DNA of 64,000 bases from Verticillium longisporum (taxonomy: Eukaryota > Ascomycota > Sordariomycetes > Glomerellales > Plectosphaerellaceae): contig JAETXT010000010.1 of assembly GCA_019188255.1 (NCBI GenBank), positions 682,001 to 746,000 on the forward strand, written 5' to 3'. The position numbers and the translations under genes were made by a program. Each line of letters begins with the position of its first letter. The stretch's first letter is position 1. Below are positions 1-11,430 of this stretch, in pieces. The notes under the pieces were generated by a model. That model did not search any database, had not been told where the DNA came from, and saw only the letters and a program-made list of their open reading frames with translations.

Positions 1-495
1 TACCTCGTCACCTACCACCCGCGACCCGGCCAGTCCCGTCAAGAACGCCGCGTCGAATTTGTCGAGTCCCTCCGCGCCGCCTTCACCGGCGGTCAGGATG
101 TCCGCTTCACCCCCGAACAGTGGACGACGTGGTACGACGCCATCGTGACGCGCACGACGGACGCGCTGCCCACCGAGGAGCGTGAGATCTGGTCGCTCTA
201 CAACGCAAAACTGCTCAAGTGGCTGCACGAGGCGCAGTACTTCCTTACTGATGCCGGCATCCTCGGTGTCGCCGAACGCGTGACGGGCGTCCGCGTTGGT
301 GACCCGATTGTGTCTTTCAAGGGTGCGACGGAGGATTCCTTGTTTGCGATACGCAAGTTTAGCGATCGGGGTGATTATGTACTGCTCAACGGAATTTTCA
401 TGGCCTTCACTGAGGAGGAGGAGAGGGCTCACGTGCAACTGGTTGATGATTTGAATGACGGCAAGGTGAAGACGGAGAAGTATGTCCTTGTCTGA
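1..495 (+). CDS. 3' end of an unidentified protein gene (truncated by window)
   Basis: Frame 1 is open from the first base to a TGA at 493-495, giving 164 C-terminal residues. The start lies outside the window, and the GTG at 145 is only an internal codon. Third positions are strongly G/C-rich, as in the neighbouring real genes, which supports coding. The tail has the pattern VRVGDPIVSF followed by a short beta-rich stretch ending in KYVLV. This loosely recalls the C-terminal barrel of HET-domain (heterokaryon incompatibility) proteins, but no diagnostic motif is present, so I assign no function. The gene converges on the SDR gene that follows. Confidence 0.6.
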   Translation, partial: YLVTYHPRPGQSRQERRVEFVESLRAAFTGGQDVRFTPEQWTTWYDAIVTRTTDALPTEEREIWSLYNAKLLKWLHEAQYFLTDAGILGVAERVTGVRVGDPIVSFKGATEDSLFAIRKFSDRGDYVLLNGIFMAFTEEEERAHVQLVDDLNDGKVKTEKYVLV

Positions 496-782
496 GAAGG
501 CTTTTGCACGATATCCTTTCGCTTTCCAGGATGGGGCAACATGGAGCGCGGCGTTGTCGGGCGTAGCATGCACTGGTGACATTTCATGAATGAAGGATAG
601 GTGTATATACGGGGTAGCTCATACATGAAATCTAGGCTTTCCTTCGGTGAATTTCGCTATGCTGCAGGCCTGCAGCAGTAGATCTGATTCATTGTTTCTA
701 GAAGAAGCTTAAGATATCAGCCAACATGATGGCAACCTCGCCTCACTACTTTGGGACATCGGTCCAAGCCAGCCAAATCCCC

Positions 783-1759
783 TCAAGCAGTCCAGTCGAC
801 CTCTTTCTCGTCAGACCAGTACGTGCCCGACTTGCCGCCAATATCCTTAATCGCCAGTTGAACCGGCGTCTGCGCTCCCTGATCGGCCGTCTTCGTCCCC
901 TTGCCCTTGGTCATATCAGTCACGACCCAGCCGGGATGGCAAGAGTTTATGAGAATCTTGCTGCCGTCGTCCTTCAATTCCTTTGCAATGGCCCTCGTCT
1001 GTGCGATCTCGCCAGCTTTCGACACGGCATACGCAGCACTGGGCCATCCGTCAGCCTCATGCGTACCTTTCGCAACGGCGGCTGTGAACTCTTCCATGAG
1101 ATCCGTGACATCGCCGACGGCCTTTGCGTTGATGAAACGGTCCCTGATGCTGCGAGAGTACTTGTTTAGCGCGCCGGAGATGGAGGCCACGTTGACGATG
1201 CGGCCATCGGCCTTGAGGGTGGGGATCCAGGCGCGCGTGGCCTCCAGAGTGCTGTAGTAATTGCACGCGATCGTCTTCTTCACCACATCATTGTCTTGGC
1301 GGCCGTCAGTCTGGTGTCCTCGCCGTCTCGATCATCTCGGACTTACCGAAGCCCTCTAGGGCAATACCGGCATTATTGATGACGAAATCAATGCCATCTG
1401 GGTGCTCCTTTTTCAAATAGTCTGCAAGGGTCTTAATGCTCTTTGAATCGGAGATATCCAGTTGATGATGCTTGACTTCAGTGGCTCCCCCATCTGTAGC
1501 AAGAACCTTGGATTTCTGGAGTTCCTGTTCCAGAGATGCGACAGCTTCTTTGCCGCGGGTGTCGTCGCGGGAAGTAAGATAGACCAAAAAGGAGCCGTTC
1601 TCAATGTGTGACTTGGGGTACTGAAGCGCCAGTTGACGGACTATAACGAGAGTAAGCAGGATAGGTCTACGACGCCGGATCGCGACGGGGGCGCTTACCA
1701 ACGGCCAAGCCGATGCCTTTGTTTGCGCCGGTGACGACGCCGATTCTCGCAGGAGCCAT
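783..1759 (-). CDS. Short-chain dehydrogenase, carbonyl reductase (CBR1-like)
   Basis: NADPH-dependent SDR predicted to reduce carbonyl substrates in the cytosol. Three exons (1759-1699, 1640-1347, 1294-783) give 288 aa with perfect phase; introns are 1641-1698 and 1295-1346. The N-terminus carries the Rossmann motif TGANKGIG (about residues 10-17), then DISD, NNAG (cofactor/helix alpha-4 motif), a catalytic Ser in VASISG and the YAVSK active-site YxxxK. The order and length match the human CBR1 family, about 277-290 aa. The start ATG at 1759 is the first in-frame Met and is followed directly by the beta-1 strand. It is divergent from a Zn2Cys6 regulator 747 bp away, so shared control is possible but not shown. 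The exact substrate cannot be read from sequence. Confidence 0.9.
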
Positions 1760-2506
1760 TTTGAGATTCTGTGAAGGGTGTTGGACGCAAATGTGGTTTA
1801 TTGAATAATTCCTGATCGAAGGAAGTTTGCCTGTTGGACTAAAGTTTATGGTACTGAGTCGCGTGACGATGAGATTAGAGAGGGTGGCCGTTTGTCAGCG
1901 AACGTCCGTGTCGTTACACGTCATGACATTTGTGAGGGGTCTTTTGTGGGCTGGTTAGCTCCGAACCCGAAGACCGATTCTCGCCCACTGAGCGAACAGG
2001 GCCATGGTTGACTGCCTGTGACTCTTTCTAGGCTCGAAGACGTCCGACATGTCTGTGAAACTGCTCATGATGCCCCGAACCTGGCAATAGGCACACGATC
2101 TCTTCTTGGGCTTTCTTCATGCTGAGATTGGCAAAGTACCGCCGGGCGTCATGCTTCTTGGCGAGCGTTGCTTGCTTGGCCATACACATTTACGGATGTC
2201 GCAGGCAAATCGACAACACCCCAACATGCCTTTCCTAAAAGATTACCAGTCATCCAGGCAAAAGGAGTGCCACAGTCCTGTAGTCGTATGTTTCATGCCG
2301 CGCCAGTCCAAATGTTCGCCATGATCAACCTCCCACCCCACACAGTTGAGGCTATCAGGCCGACCACGGCTGATGGCTGGTTTCTCCGTGGAGTTTTAAA
2401 GGCAGCCCATCGTCCAGGTATTGGTGCCTGCACAGCAACAAACGAACAAGGTACCACACGTTCAAGTCAACGTGTGCAAGTTGCACCGTCCAGGTTATTT
2501 CGGGCG
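1760..2506. promoter_or_regulatory. Divergent intergenic region, SDR / Zn2Cys6 regulator
   Basis: This 747-bp stretch separates the two divergent start codons and must hold both promoters. An open frame continues upstream of the regulator's zinc cluster (from 2168), but it has no domain and probably reflects leader sequence. I see no repeat or clear protein-binding palindrome. Confidence 0.4.
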
Positions 2507-4269
2507 ATGAGACGCAGCGTGTCGACCATGGCGTGTGACGCCTGTCGCGTTCGCAAGATCAAATGCGACTCCAAGGCGCCCCTGTGCGGGAATTGCCAGC
2601 TTTATGGGACCGCATGCAAGTACGAGGCACCCCGACGAAGACGAGGGCCAAAGTCTATTGCCCAGAAGTCCTCCAAAGTTCCTCCTTCTGGCAATGACAC
2701 CCTCGCGACATCACCAGCAGCACACGAGCCGAGCTTCAATGATGCGATCACAATCCATGCACCACCTGATGGCCATGGCACGCCAGAAAGCGAGGCTAGA
2801 CATTCTAACCATGTCATATCGTCTCACTCACCAGAATCAGTACATGCTCGCTCCATAACAACACCAGGACTAACAGCCAGCTTCATCGGAGCTGGCCAAC
2901 ACGCTTGCACGCCTCGCCAATCCACCCTTGGCGTTCAGTCGGTAGCTCTTCAAACCCATAGAAACTTCTCAACAGCCATCTGCAAATTCGGACAACCCCA
3001 GGACCTTGCCAGCAAATGGATCGACAAGTTTGTCATGTACAGGTTTCCCTTTTGTCCCGCAGTCCATATCAAGAGTCTGTACAGTGCCATCCCTCTTTTG
3101 ACTCCATCACGGCAGCATCCCGTTTCACCATATACGACATCGTTAAAAGGCGGAGAAGATGATGGTGGATTCACTCTCGAAGAGATGAGATCGTACACTT
3201 TACTCACTGCTCTCTGCGCCGTAATGTGCACCCTGGCGGAACCACATCCAGTCACCCCTTATGACGCTTCTGACCTCGCAAAGAGCTTTCTCTCGGCATC
3301 AAGAAACATGCTCTCCTGCTATGAAGACTTTGATATAGAGCATCCAAACTCGAGCTCTCTTCTCCTCCGGTATTTCCAGTCAAACACTCTTCACTTCTTT
3401 GGGAAGATCCGCGCTGCCATGCATCTACTTCGTTCCGCCTGGTTTCTGGCCATCACCCTTCGACTATATGACGAGACGTCTCTAACCGGGGTCGACGACA
3501 TAGAGGCACAGCGATTACGGCGCATGTTTTGGTGTATGTACCAGGGCGACAAGTCAGCGTCGGTCTTGAACGGCGTCCCCTCCATGATAATGGATCTCTG
3601 CCTCGAGCAGCCCATTACCCTGGCCATCGAGGGCCCGTCGCAGGCAGGCTTCCTCCACGGAGAATCTTCCTTTCAATTAGAAGAGAAGACGATGACCGCT
3701 TTTCACATGTCGACCCAACTCTGGAGATCAGGCACGGACATCCTCCTTGACATGAAGATGATCGCCCACGCGCGTGCGCGAGCACCACAGAGCGAAGCCG
3801 GGACGCCGGTACCGCGCACCAACGCCATCATGCACGCCTATCTCACCTTCTGTGCGCTTCTTGACAACCTGCCGCCATGGCTGGCGAATCCCGACTCCTA
3901 CTCCGCGCCTGATGAAGCTGTTGCGCTGCAGCACCGTCGCTCCTTTTGGGCCCAGAAGACGAACCTTCTAATCACATACCACTGCCTTCGGCTCGCCATT
4001 ATTCGACAAGCGGAGAAACACGGCTTGTGTCATCTGTTTGGTCTGATAAATGACGGCTCCATGCTCGCCATGCGCAGGTTGAAAATCAGCAATGACATGC
4101 TTTTGGCAGTCAAGTCGGTCCCATTCGAAAGCTTGCAGGCCAACGGTGAACCAGGCGTAAGTTGCATTGACTTTAGAATGAGCCCCGTATCCATTGATTT
4201 TGGCTGAGAACTCGGCAGGCAGAGAAGCTGTGCCAGGCTGGCGTGGAGTTGTTGGGCATTGCCCACTAG
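2507..4269 (+). CDS. Zn(II)2Cys6 fungal-specific transcription factor
   Basis: Nuclear DNA-binding regulator. Exon 1 (2507-4156) and exon 2 (4219-4269) join in phase 0 across a 62-nt intron (GTAAGT..CAG), giving 566 aa. The binuclear zinc cluster is complete: Cys10, 13, 20, 27, 30 and 37, with the basic RVRKIKC stretch and a basic linker RRRRGPK. The middle-homology region (fungal_trans type) spans about residues 180-450 and includes the signature RRMFWCMYQGDKSASVLNG near 330-350. ATG 2507 is chosen because it sits just before the zinc cluster; ATG 2528 is an alternative, and a longer start at 2168 adds unconserved sequence. It is divergent from the SDR and convergent with the MFS transporter, so it may regulate one or both. 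Confidence 0.85.
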
Positions 4270-4713
4270 ACGGATGATCAGGTCTTAGCTGTTCATGCCA
4301 ATGCACTTTTCTCGCAGTTGCTTGATGTCATCACTTCGTTAAACTCCAAGGTTTCAGAGGAATTGGCTGGGATCTTAGCTTCATGACATCGAGGACACCT
4401 TGTCTCTCAACAGGCGGGGGATATTCAAAGGCTATGGCCCAATGCGCCCAAACGATATCTCGCAATGAGAAGTCGACGTGGTATTCGCTTTTTATCCACA
4501 CAGCCTTTTGCCTGTCAATATCATATGTAATTCCCTTGAGCGGTCCTCGAGATCAGAGAGGCGCTGCCTGGAGATCTCTAGGCGCTTTGGTTGACCTCCA
4601 CGGGCCACGGACCGACTTGATTTGATCAACTTGTAATCATTTATTCATGATTCACCAATATCTGCCGGTCATATCCCTCGAACTGACCTCTCTCTTGCGT
4701 TTAGGTAACTCCA
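4270..4713. other. Convergent 3' intergenic region
   Basis: This 444-bp stretch between two convergent genes holds both 3' ends. Short ORFs here lack codon bias or domains. Nothing else was seen. Confidence 0.4.
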
Positions 4714-6623
4714 CTAGCTTGCGTGACCAAGCCTCGCATCAACGCTCCTTTGGTGGGACGTCTCGGTCTCAGCAAAGTTCCAGGCCTTAACACGCCTCTC
4801 AAACAATTCATCCAGCTCTTGATATGTCCTACCCTTCGTCTCAGGAAACATGAAAAACACCGGGGTCATATAGATAACAGAGATGCCTCCAAAGAAGAGA
4901 CCGATTTTCTGGCCCCAGTCGGCGTTCTGGTTGGACAACATAAGAGGAACAGTATAGTTCTACTCACTCAACATATTAGCCAATCTTGTTTGATCATCGG
5001 AACGAAGCTGTGAGTGAAAGCTTACGAAAAGCACGCCCGATGCGGACTGAATTATCGATGCCAGCGCTGTGGTCTTGGCGCGGAAAAGCGGACTCGACAC
5101 TTCGACGAGACTGATCCATCCTGCCGCCTTGTTAGAATCTGAGTTGACGAGATGAAGGGTGAAACATACCTATTGGGGCAACAGAAATGGCATAGGTGAA
5201 GGCCCAGACTGAAGACAAAGCCACCAGAGCTGACCCAGTAGCCGCGTTCGGCGTCAAGAAACCGAGCCCGCCAACGATGAAGCAGAACAAAGACATGAAT
5301 GCGCCTCCAATGAGCACAAGGGTGCGGCGGCCGGTCTTGTCAACGAGATAGAACGAGGAGATAATGCCTGCAACTAATACAAGCTGGATGATAAGGTTGC
5401 CGAGGAAAGGGTCGTCGAGCTGAGCGAGCGAGAAGAAGTAGGTGGCACAATTGAAGAACAGGGGCGCGCCGCCAAAGTTCTGCATGGTGAAAGGCAGCGT
5501 GGAGATGGTGGTGCGCTTCATGTTTGTCCTTGTGAAGAAAGCGCGCCACTCAGTGTTGCCGCTCTGAAGTTGTATGCGGGTGGACTCGTTGGCTTCATAT
5601 TTGATCACGTCGTACTCGTGGTCGACATCGTAGCCTTTCACATTCCCGACAAGACGGCAGAGAGCTTTCTTGGCGTCGTCCGGGCGGTCATGTAGGGCGT
5701 ACCATACTGAATTCGCTTGTCAGACTCCTTATCATCGGAATAATAGAGGATATGCGAACCGGGAGACTCTGGAAGGTAGACCATGGGAATCAGCCAGAGA
5801 CCAAACAGGACGAACTCGGAGTAAAATATGTTCCGAAATTTAAGTGGTGCAGTATCCTCCAGGATCTTGAGCCCAACAGCAAGGAACAGCTGACCGACAG
5901 CGAAGAAGAGAGAGAAGCTAGCAAGGAGAGCGCCTCTAAATTGTGGCATGGCTGTCTCTGACATGTATATCATGATTGATGATCCAAGAAGACCTCCCGC
6001 CATACCACTGCTAATGCGGGAAACTAGGATGACCTCCCAAGTCTTGGCGACGATCGAAATTATGATTGACTGAGGGCTGACTGTCAGCAAGAGTTCAATA
6101 TTGAGATCAATCGAGGGTAATCCTAACAGCTGTAAGGAAAACTGTCAAAGCCCACATGTTGAACTTGCGTCCAAAGCGGTCAGCAGTGATGGGGGCGATC
6201 ATTTGTATTAAAATTTGAGCAACAAAGTTGATGGCCTGCCACAACTACACATGCGTCGAGGCGAGGACTCGCGCCCCCGTTTCCGAGTCAGTGACAGTCG
6301 CAAATTGCCTGATGAACCCCTCATTGGCGATGATGCTACCAATGACGGAGGCTGCATAACCAGCGTACCTGTTCCGAGACAGGTCAATTGGACTGTTGCG
6401 TGCGGAGCATCTTTGGACGCACTCACATAGCTCCGATAGAGGTCAAAAGTATCGTGCCATAGAGGCGCCAGAACTTCCTGATGGCTTGGCCTCGCGTCAA
6501 ATTGGCGAATGCCGATGTGATCGCGGTGATATCTTGGGCCTTTTCATCGTGGATAATATCGACCTTGCCGACATCCGCGGCCCGAACGTCATCCTCAGGA
6601 ACGCGAATCTCCATTCTTGGCAT
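4714..6623 (-). CDS. MFS sugar transporter (maltose/hexose permease type) with in-frame TAG
   Basis: Plasma-membrane sugar/H+ symporter family with 12 predicted TM helices. Six exons (6623-6427, 6368-6128, 6069-5760, 5706-5170, 5120-5026, 4959-4714) join in perfect phase to 542 codons. Signatures include the loop 2-3 motif ADRFGRK, PESP at the end of TM6, DKTGRR, and the C-terminal PETKGRTYQELDELF. The soluble N-terminus and overall size fit the alpha-glucoside permease subgroup. One codon breaks the frame: TAG at 6247-6245 (codon 107), between STHV and LWQAINF where TM2 begins. No alternative splice removes it without losing conserved sequence. It is either a null allele/pseudogene or a base-call error. 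It is convergent with the Zn2Cys6 regulator. Confidence 0.85.
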
Positions 6624-8225
6624 GATGGGATGAAGAGCTACGTGGCGTGAGGAGGACTTGAAATTTAGCGCTGGAGATGCAGATGTCGGACGATCATGCC
6701 GGGCAAGCCATAACGCTTAGATAGATACCCAAAGCCTGTTTGGCGATGACAACTCGTTGTGATGCGTGAATCATCCGCCCATCCGTTCCCTAATTCTCCG
6801 GAGAAGCGGGGGATACTGCCAAGGTTCTGAAACAGCTTCTGGGGTTCGAGCTGAATGGGGAGCCCGTTGGCGTCAGTGGTTTCTGGAGGCTGGGGTGGAT
6901 AACCTGTCAGATTCACCCAAATCGAATGGGGACATGTACCCCAGGACTGGTCTGTGGGGTGCATGACGGATGTCCCCGCGAAAAGGGCGCTGAGGTTGTC
7001 TAGGGAAAGGGAGAGGTGTTTTTCCATGGAGATTCTTCCCATCTCATCTCAATTTGGACAACTTAGCCAACCAAAAGGAGGAACGGCCTTCGGAGAAATC
7101 GGCCACAGCCACCACGAAAGATCCAGCTTTTCTTCGAAGGCCACTGACAACGCCAAAATACGACCAGGGGTCCCAGCGCGTCTCCGGAGGCAGGCCGTCA
7201 CAAACAACAGCTCTTTGGTCCTATCATGAATCTTCGGAGAGAGTTTACCCATGTCTTGTAAGTATAAAGCCGCGCGATTCACTTCAAGCTATCATTTGCT
7301 AAGCCAGATCGAGCACTACCTATCGCTATAGCTTTGTATTCAGCTTTGACCTTTCTGTCAAGGGAAACCGGCCAAGCCGTGAACTTGATGGAACTGTTTT
7401 GTTCGCCTGTCATGGATAGACGAACCGACGTCTTGAACAAGCCGGTATTATATAACTTCAAACACTATTTCACCAGGAACTAGCCAGCTGTAGGCCCTGG
7501 AGAGTGACCCCCTTCCCCAGATGCAACACACTCTTTTGGAAGTAAGTCTCGATGCCAGCTCACGTTGCGATGTACAGAAGAAGCAACAAATCATGGATTC
7601 GGCTTCCAGCACCCTGCAGGTGGCTGGGCTGCAAATCCTATCTCAGACGGTGTATCAAACTGCAAACACTTGAAAGACCCTATACGTGTTCTGTAAACTG
7701 GCTCGGCATCATAATCTAGTGGTCCCCAAATCCCCTTTAAATGATGGAGTATCAGGGCCATGAGGCCCGCCTACTCAAGTTGCTAAAGTCTCGGGGTCAT
7801 AGTTTAGTCGTAGAATTGATCGATCAGTTTGCTTGACTACCCAATTCGGGGCATTAGTTCTCGTTTGACACTAAGCCAGCATTCGGTGCCTGCGAAAGAT
7901 TTTGACCTCGCTTATCATACCTCCTCGGTTGTAGCAATTCTGACTGATATCGTCGATTTTGACTACCTTTCAATCACCTGCCAGGCGGAATGAACAGAAA
8001 CGCAAGCCGAGCCAACTGAGCCAGAACATTAAGGGACAGTTTACTCGGAGGTTCAGCATGAAAGAAGGGTTCGTTGCAGCGCAGGATCATTGTAGGTAGC
8101 TGGAGGAGAGTAAAGCAAACTTCTGTTCACTTTTCGACCACACCTCGTGATTTGCCGTTGAACCCTTTGTTTAGTCTATAGGGTTTATTATTGGAAGCTT
8201 GCGAAAACTACATCAGCCCTAATCC
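6624..8225. other. Intergenic region between transporter 5' end and P450 3' end
   Basis: About 1.6 kb. Minus-strand ORFs at 7042-6665 (125 aa) and 7282-7049 (77 aa) are the longest. They have no recognisable domain, and I could not join them by splicing into a known family, so they are not called as genes. The stretch 7460-8200 is more A/T-rich with no open frame of note. The transporter promoter lies in its left part. Confidence 0.35.
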
Positions 8226-10023
8226 TCAGCACTGTGTGTGTTGCATGTGAGCATCACCCTTCTCAAAGTCGTGATACTGGCCCTCGACCTCAGACAGACC
8301 ACTGGCCTCCTTCGCGAACATACCCTCCTTAGTGGCCTGCCCATTGAACGCTTGTTTCTCCAAATCATCCCCGCTCGCTGCCTCTTCATGCATTTGCCGC
8401 AAAACAGTCTCTCTTCCCTTCCGGATTTTGACATCAAACTCAAATGCGGCGGGCTTCGCAATAAGGAGTGGCGTGAAGTCGTTCCAGTGGACTGGCACAG
8501 CACTGCCATCGGGCCGCCTCTTTGGAGTTATATCCATTGCCCACGCCAGCCCGCCCATTGTCAGGAACAAGTCCTGCTCCACAATGGAGACGCCTTGGCA
8601 GGTCCGCCTACCGAAGCCAAACTGACTGTAGTTTGCGAGATTAGGGTATGTGGTGAGTGGTGCTCTGTACGTCGGGTAGGATTCCTCCAGCCAGCGGGCG
8701 GGATTGAAAATTTCAGGGTCGGGATACGTGACGGGATCGCGAGTGATGGACCTACGTTTTTAGCTTTGTATCCCGCGTTATATTCTAGTCAAAACTTACC
8801 ACTCGAGGGCATGGATGGTTGCGCCCTTGGGGATGAAGTACCCTTCGTACACATCATCCTTTTCCACCGCGTGAGGAATGCCCGTTGGCACGGGTGGCCT
8901 CCACCGCAGCACCTCTTTGACCACAGCTCTTACCATGGGTAGCCTTTCCCGGTCAGACCATTGGGGACACCGTCCTTCGCAGACGGTTTCTATCTCCTCT
9001 TGGAGCTTTCTCTGCCACTCGGGGAAGTGCAGCATTGCCAACAAGAAAGTCTGAATGGGGCTCCCAATCGTAAGAGCCCCAGCGATAGCCATCTGGCCGA
9101 CAGTGTACATGACATCCCACACCTCTACATCAGCATACTTCCCGCCGGGGCTTCGATCAGACAGGAAGGTCTGCACAAAGCTCGGCCGCGCCCCGCTGCC
9201 CTCCATGCCCTCCCGCACTGAAGCAACGCACCGCGTGAACAGCTTTTCTTCGACGGCGTGTCGTGCCGCCTCCCTCCGCTTCCAGGGTGAAGCCCACCTC
9301 GGCAGGCCGGCAAGGAAGGAGACTACATTCGGCAGCGCACCGGCGGGGCTGATAGTCTCGAGCAACCCCTGTGTCGTGACGCGCAGCGTGTCGGCCGGCG
9401 CCGCGCTGCCCCACGACAGCCTCGCCACGGTCCGCGACGTGAACTGCTCGATCCACTCCCTGTACTCGGCGGGCTGCGTCGCCATGAGCCATAGCAGACG
9501 GTCGCGCTCGCGCGTTGGGTAGGCGTGCAGGTCTTGGGCCGCCGAGACGGACATCAGGCCGTGGGCGAGCTTGCGCTGGCGCTTCCACGTGTCGTTGCGG
9601 CCGGCGAGGGCGAGGTAGTTGCCGCTGTAGCGGTTGTCGGGCAGGTTCGGGATGACGGGGCGGTCCGAGTAGATTGTGCTGCGGCGGGCGAGGAGATCTG
9701 TGGCGACCGACTCGGAGGAGATCCAGATGTGGGTTGAGCCGAACATGTCCATTGTGTAGATAGGGCCGTACTTTTGGCCCCATTCGTGAAACTTGAGCCA
9801 GCTACCTTCGCCTGGGACATCATGGACGCGGCCGATGAACGGTAAGTCTGGGCTTGTCAGTGTCTGTGATGAGCGACAGAAGGTCCGTGGGAAGAGATTC
9901 ACTCATCGGCCCGGGAAGGGGCTTTGCGCCATCCGGGAGCTTTTTCTTGGTGGTGATCGAGACGTATAGCTGGTAGAGGCCAAGGCATAGAACGCCTGCC
10001 ACGACCAGTACTAGGCCCACCAT
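8226..10023 (-). CDS. Cytochrome P450 monooxygenase
   Basis: ER-anchored heme-thiolate monooxygenase. Three exons (10023-9903, 9847-8800, 8751-8226) give 564 aa. An N-terminal membrane anchor (about residues 1-20, VGLVLVVAGVLCLGLYQLYV) is followed by a Pro-rich hinge LPGPM and PFIGRVHDVPG. The I-helix has AGALT, the K-helix EVLRWRPP (ExxR), the PERF-like motif is FNPARW, and the heme loop is FGFGRRTCQG with ligand Cys about 441. This order resembles fungal CYPs of the O-methylsterigmatocystin-oxidoreductase type, but the substrate is unknown. ATG 10023 is the first true Met; the codon at 10041 is TTG. The C-terminus runs about 120 residues past the heme Cys, longer than usual, with a charged Asp/Glu-rich tail. 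Confidence 0.9.
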
Positions 10024-11430
10024 GATTTTAGTACCATTCAACTATCGCGAGAAACAGGAAAGGTGCTGCTATTCAAGGAGGAAGAGAAGCAAACGGTCAG
10101 AACGAGTAGGAAACCACCTGGCCTGGGGGACCCAAAAAGCCAAAGTGTATACTTATGAATTGGCCATGCAGAGAGATACCACCACTCGGCTTTCGATGAC
10201 CTTCTGTCCGCAGGCCAAGCCCACCGGACAATGCATGTTGGCTTCCAGCAGCTGAGTAGCCTAAAAAAAGATACAACATCTTGTTCATCTCAGACCCAGA
10301 AGAAACACCGTCTACGACGTGGCGTCGAGTCTGAGCACACAAGTCTCACCCGATCTACCCGAAGCCAACAACAGGTATTATGTGGCACGCACTCTAGCGA
10401 CGTGCATGCCCAGCCCGAGAGACTGGGCATATTTTGTCCGACGCAAGAGATGGTATTAGCGCAGAGAGCAAAAGCATACACACGGTCTAAAGGGCTAAAC
10501 ACAACGTGGCCTCCGCTCTCCCACAGAAAGCAAAAGCATTGTTGGACGGACTCTCAAACCGGTTGATTTCGAAGTGGCCCCAATAGGGTCCAAATGGCGC
10601 GGTAACCTGACCGCCTAAAGCTTTCTCTGCTACAGGCGAAGAACGGAAGCCAAGTCCCGAAAGACACCGTTACGATTTCTGGCACAGGAATGTGTCGTCA
10701 TATGACGGAGTATCGTCCCGGAGCCCCAGACGGCTCTGGAACATGTAGACTAGATTGCCAAAAGACGAAGATTTCGAGGGCTGCGTATAGACCACATCCC
10801 ACCGTGGATCATGGAGATGATCAGGACATTTCAGCTCACAATCGATGTTGGCGTCGTTACATCGACGAGCAGATGGCCTCCGCGGGAAAGAGATCGGCGG
10901 TACGCACGCCACAACCCGGATGCAGAGAATAATACCTCCCCAGGGAAACGCCAATCAGAGCAACGAAAGTCCGATCCAGATCAATGAGAACGCACGATTC
11001 GGCAATGCAAGGATCAGGCGTGCACCGCAGGTTCCGGAAACACCGATGATAGGGGGCCGCCAAGGCCGTGGCCACCGGACTTCCCCAACAAGGACGGCCG
11101 GACCTCCTGGTGGACCAGCTTGGGCACAAGCATATCTGAAACAAGAGGACAATCACTCATGGTTAGCAGGAGAAAAACAAGGAAACCCGGGTTCGAGGTG
11201 TGGTCATGCATCACGTGTCGAGGGACTGGCGGTGGTTTTTGGAATTATACGTTTTTGTCTTCGCCAATACGCATTGGCCGCAACTACAGCTCTCGACTCA
11301 TAATAGCTGTAAGCAAGAGACAACTCGTCATCAAAGTGGCGTGACCCTCTCAATTGCCTTATCCTCGGCAAGCCGTGACACCGAACCTGTGCTCTTTTAC
11401 TACCACATGCAACATCGTGACTCGCCTTTC
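10024..11430. other. Intergenic region upstream of P450 / downstream of ArgRS
   Basis: About 1.4 kb. Overlapping ORFs of up to 152 aa in several frames around 10845-11303 are Arg/Pro/Gly-rich and look like chance frames in G/C-rich DNA. The P450 promoter is expected just right of 10023. No repeats or RNA genes were seen. Confidence 0.35.

Noticed and set aside
2168..2506. 113-residue N-terminal extension of the first Zn2Cys6 regulator
   Set aside because: No conserved feature, and the zinc cluster normally sits near the N-terminus; ATG 2507 fits better.
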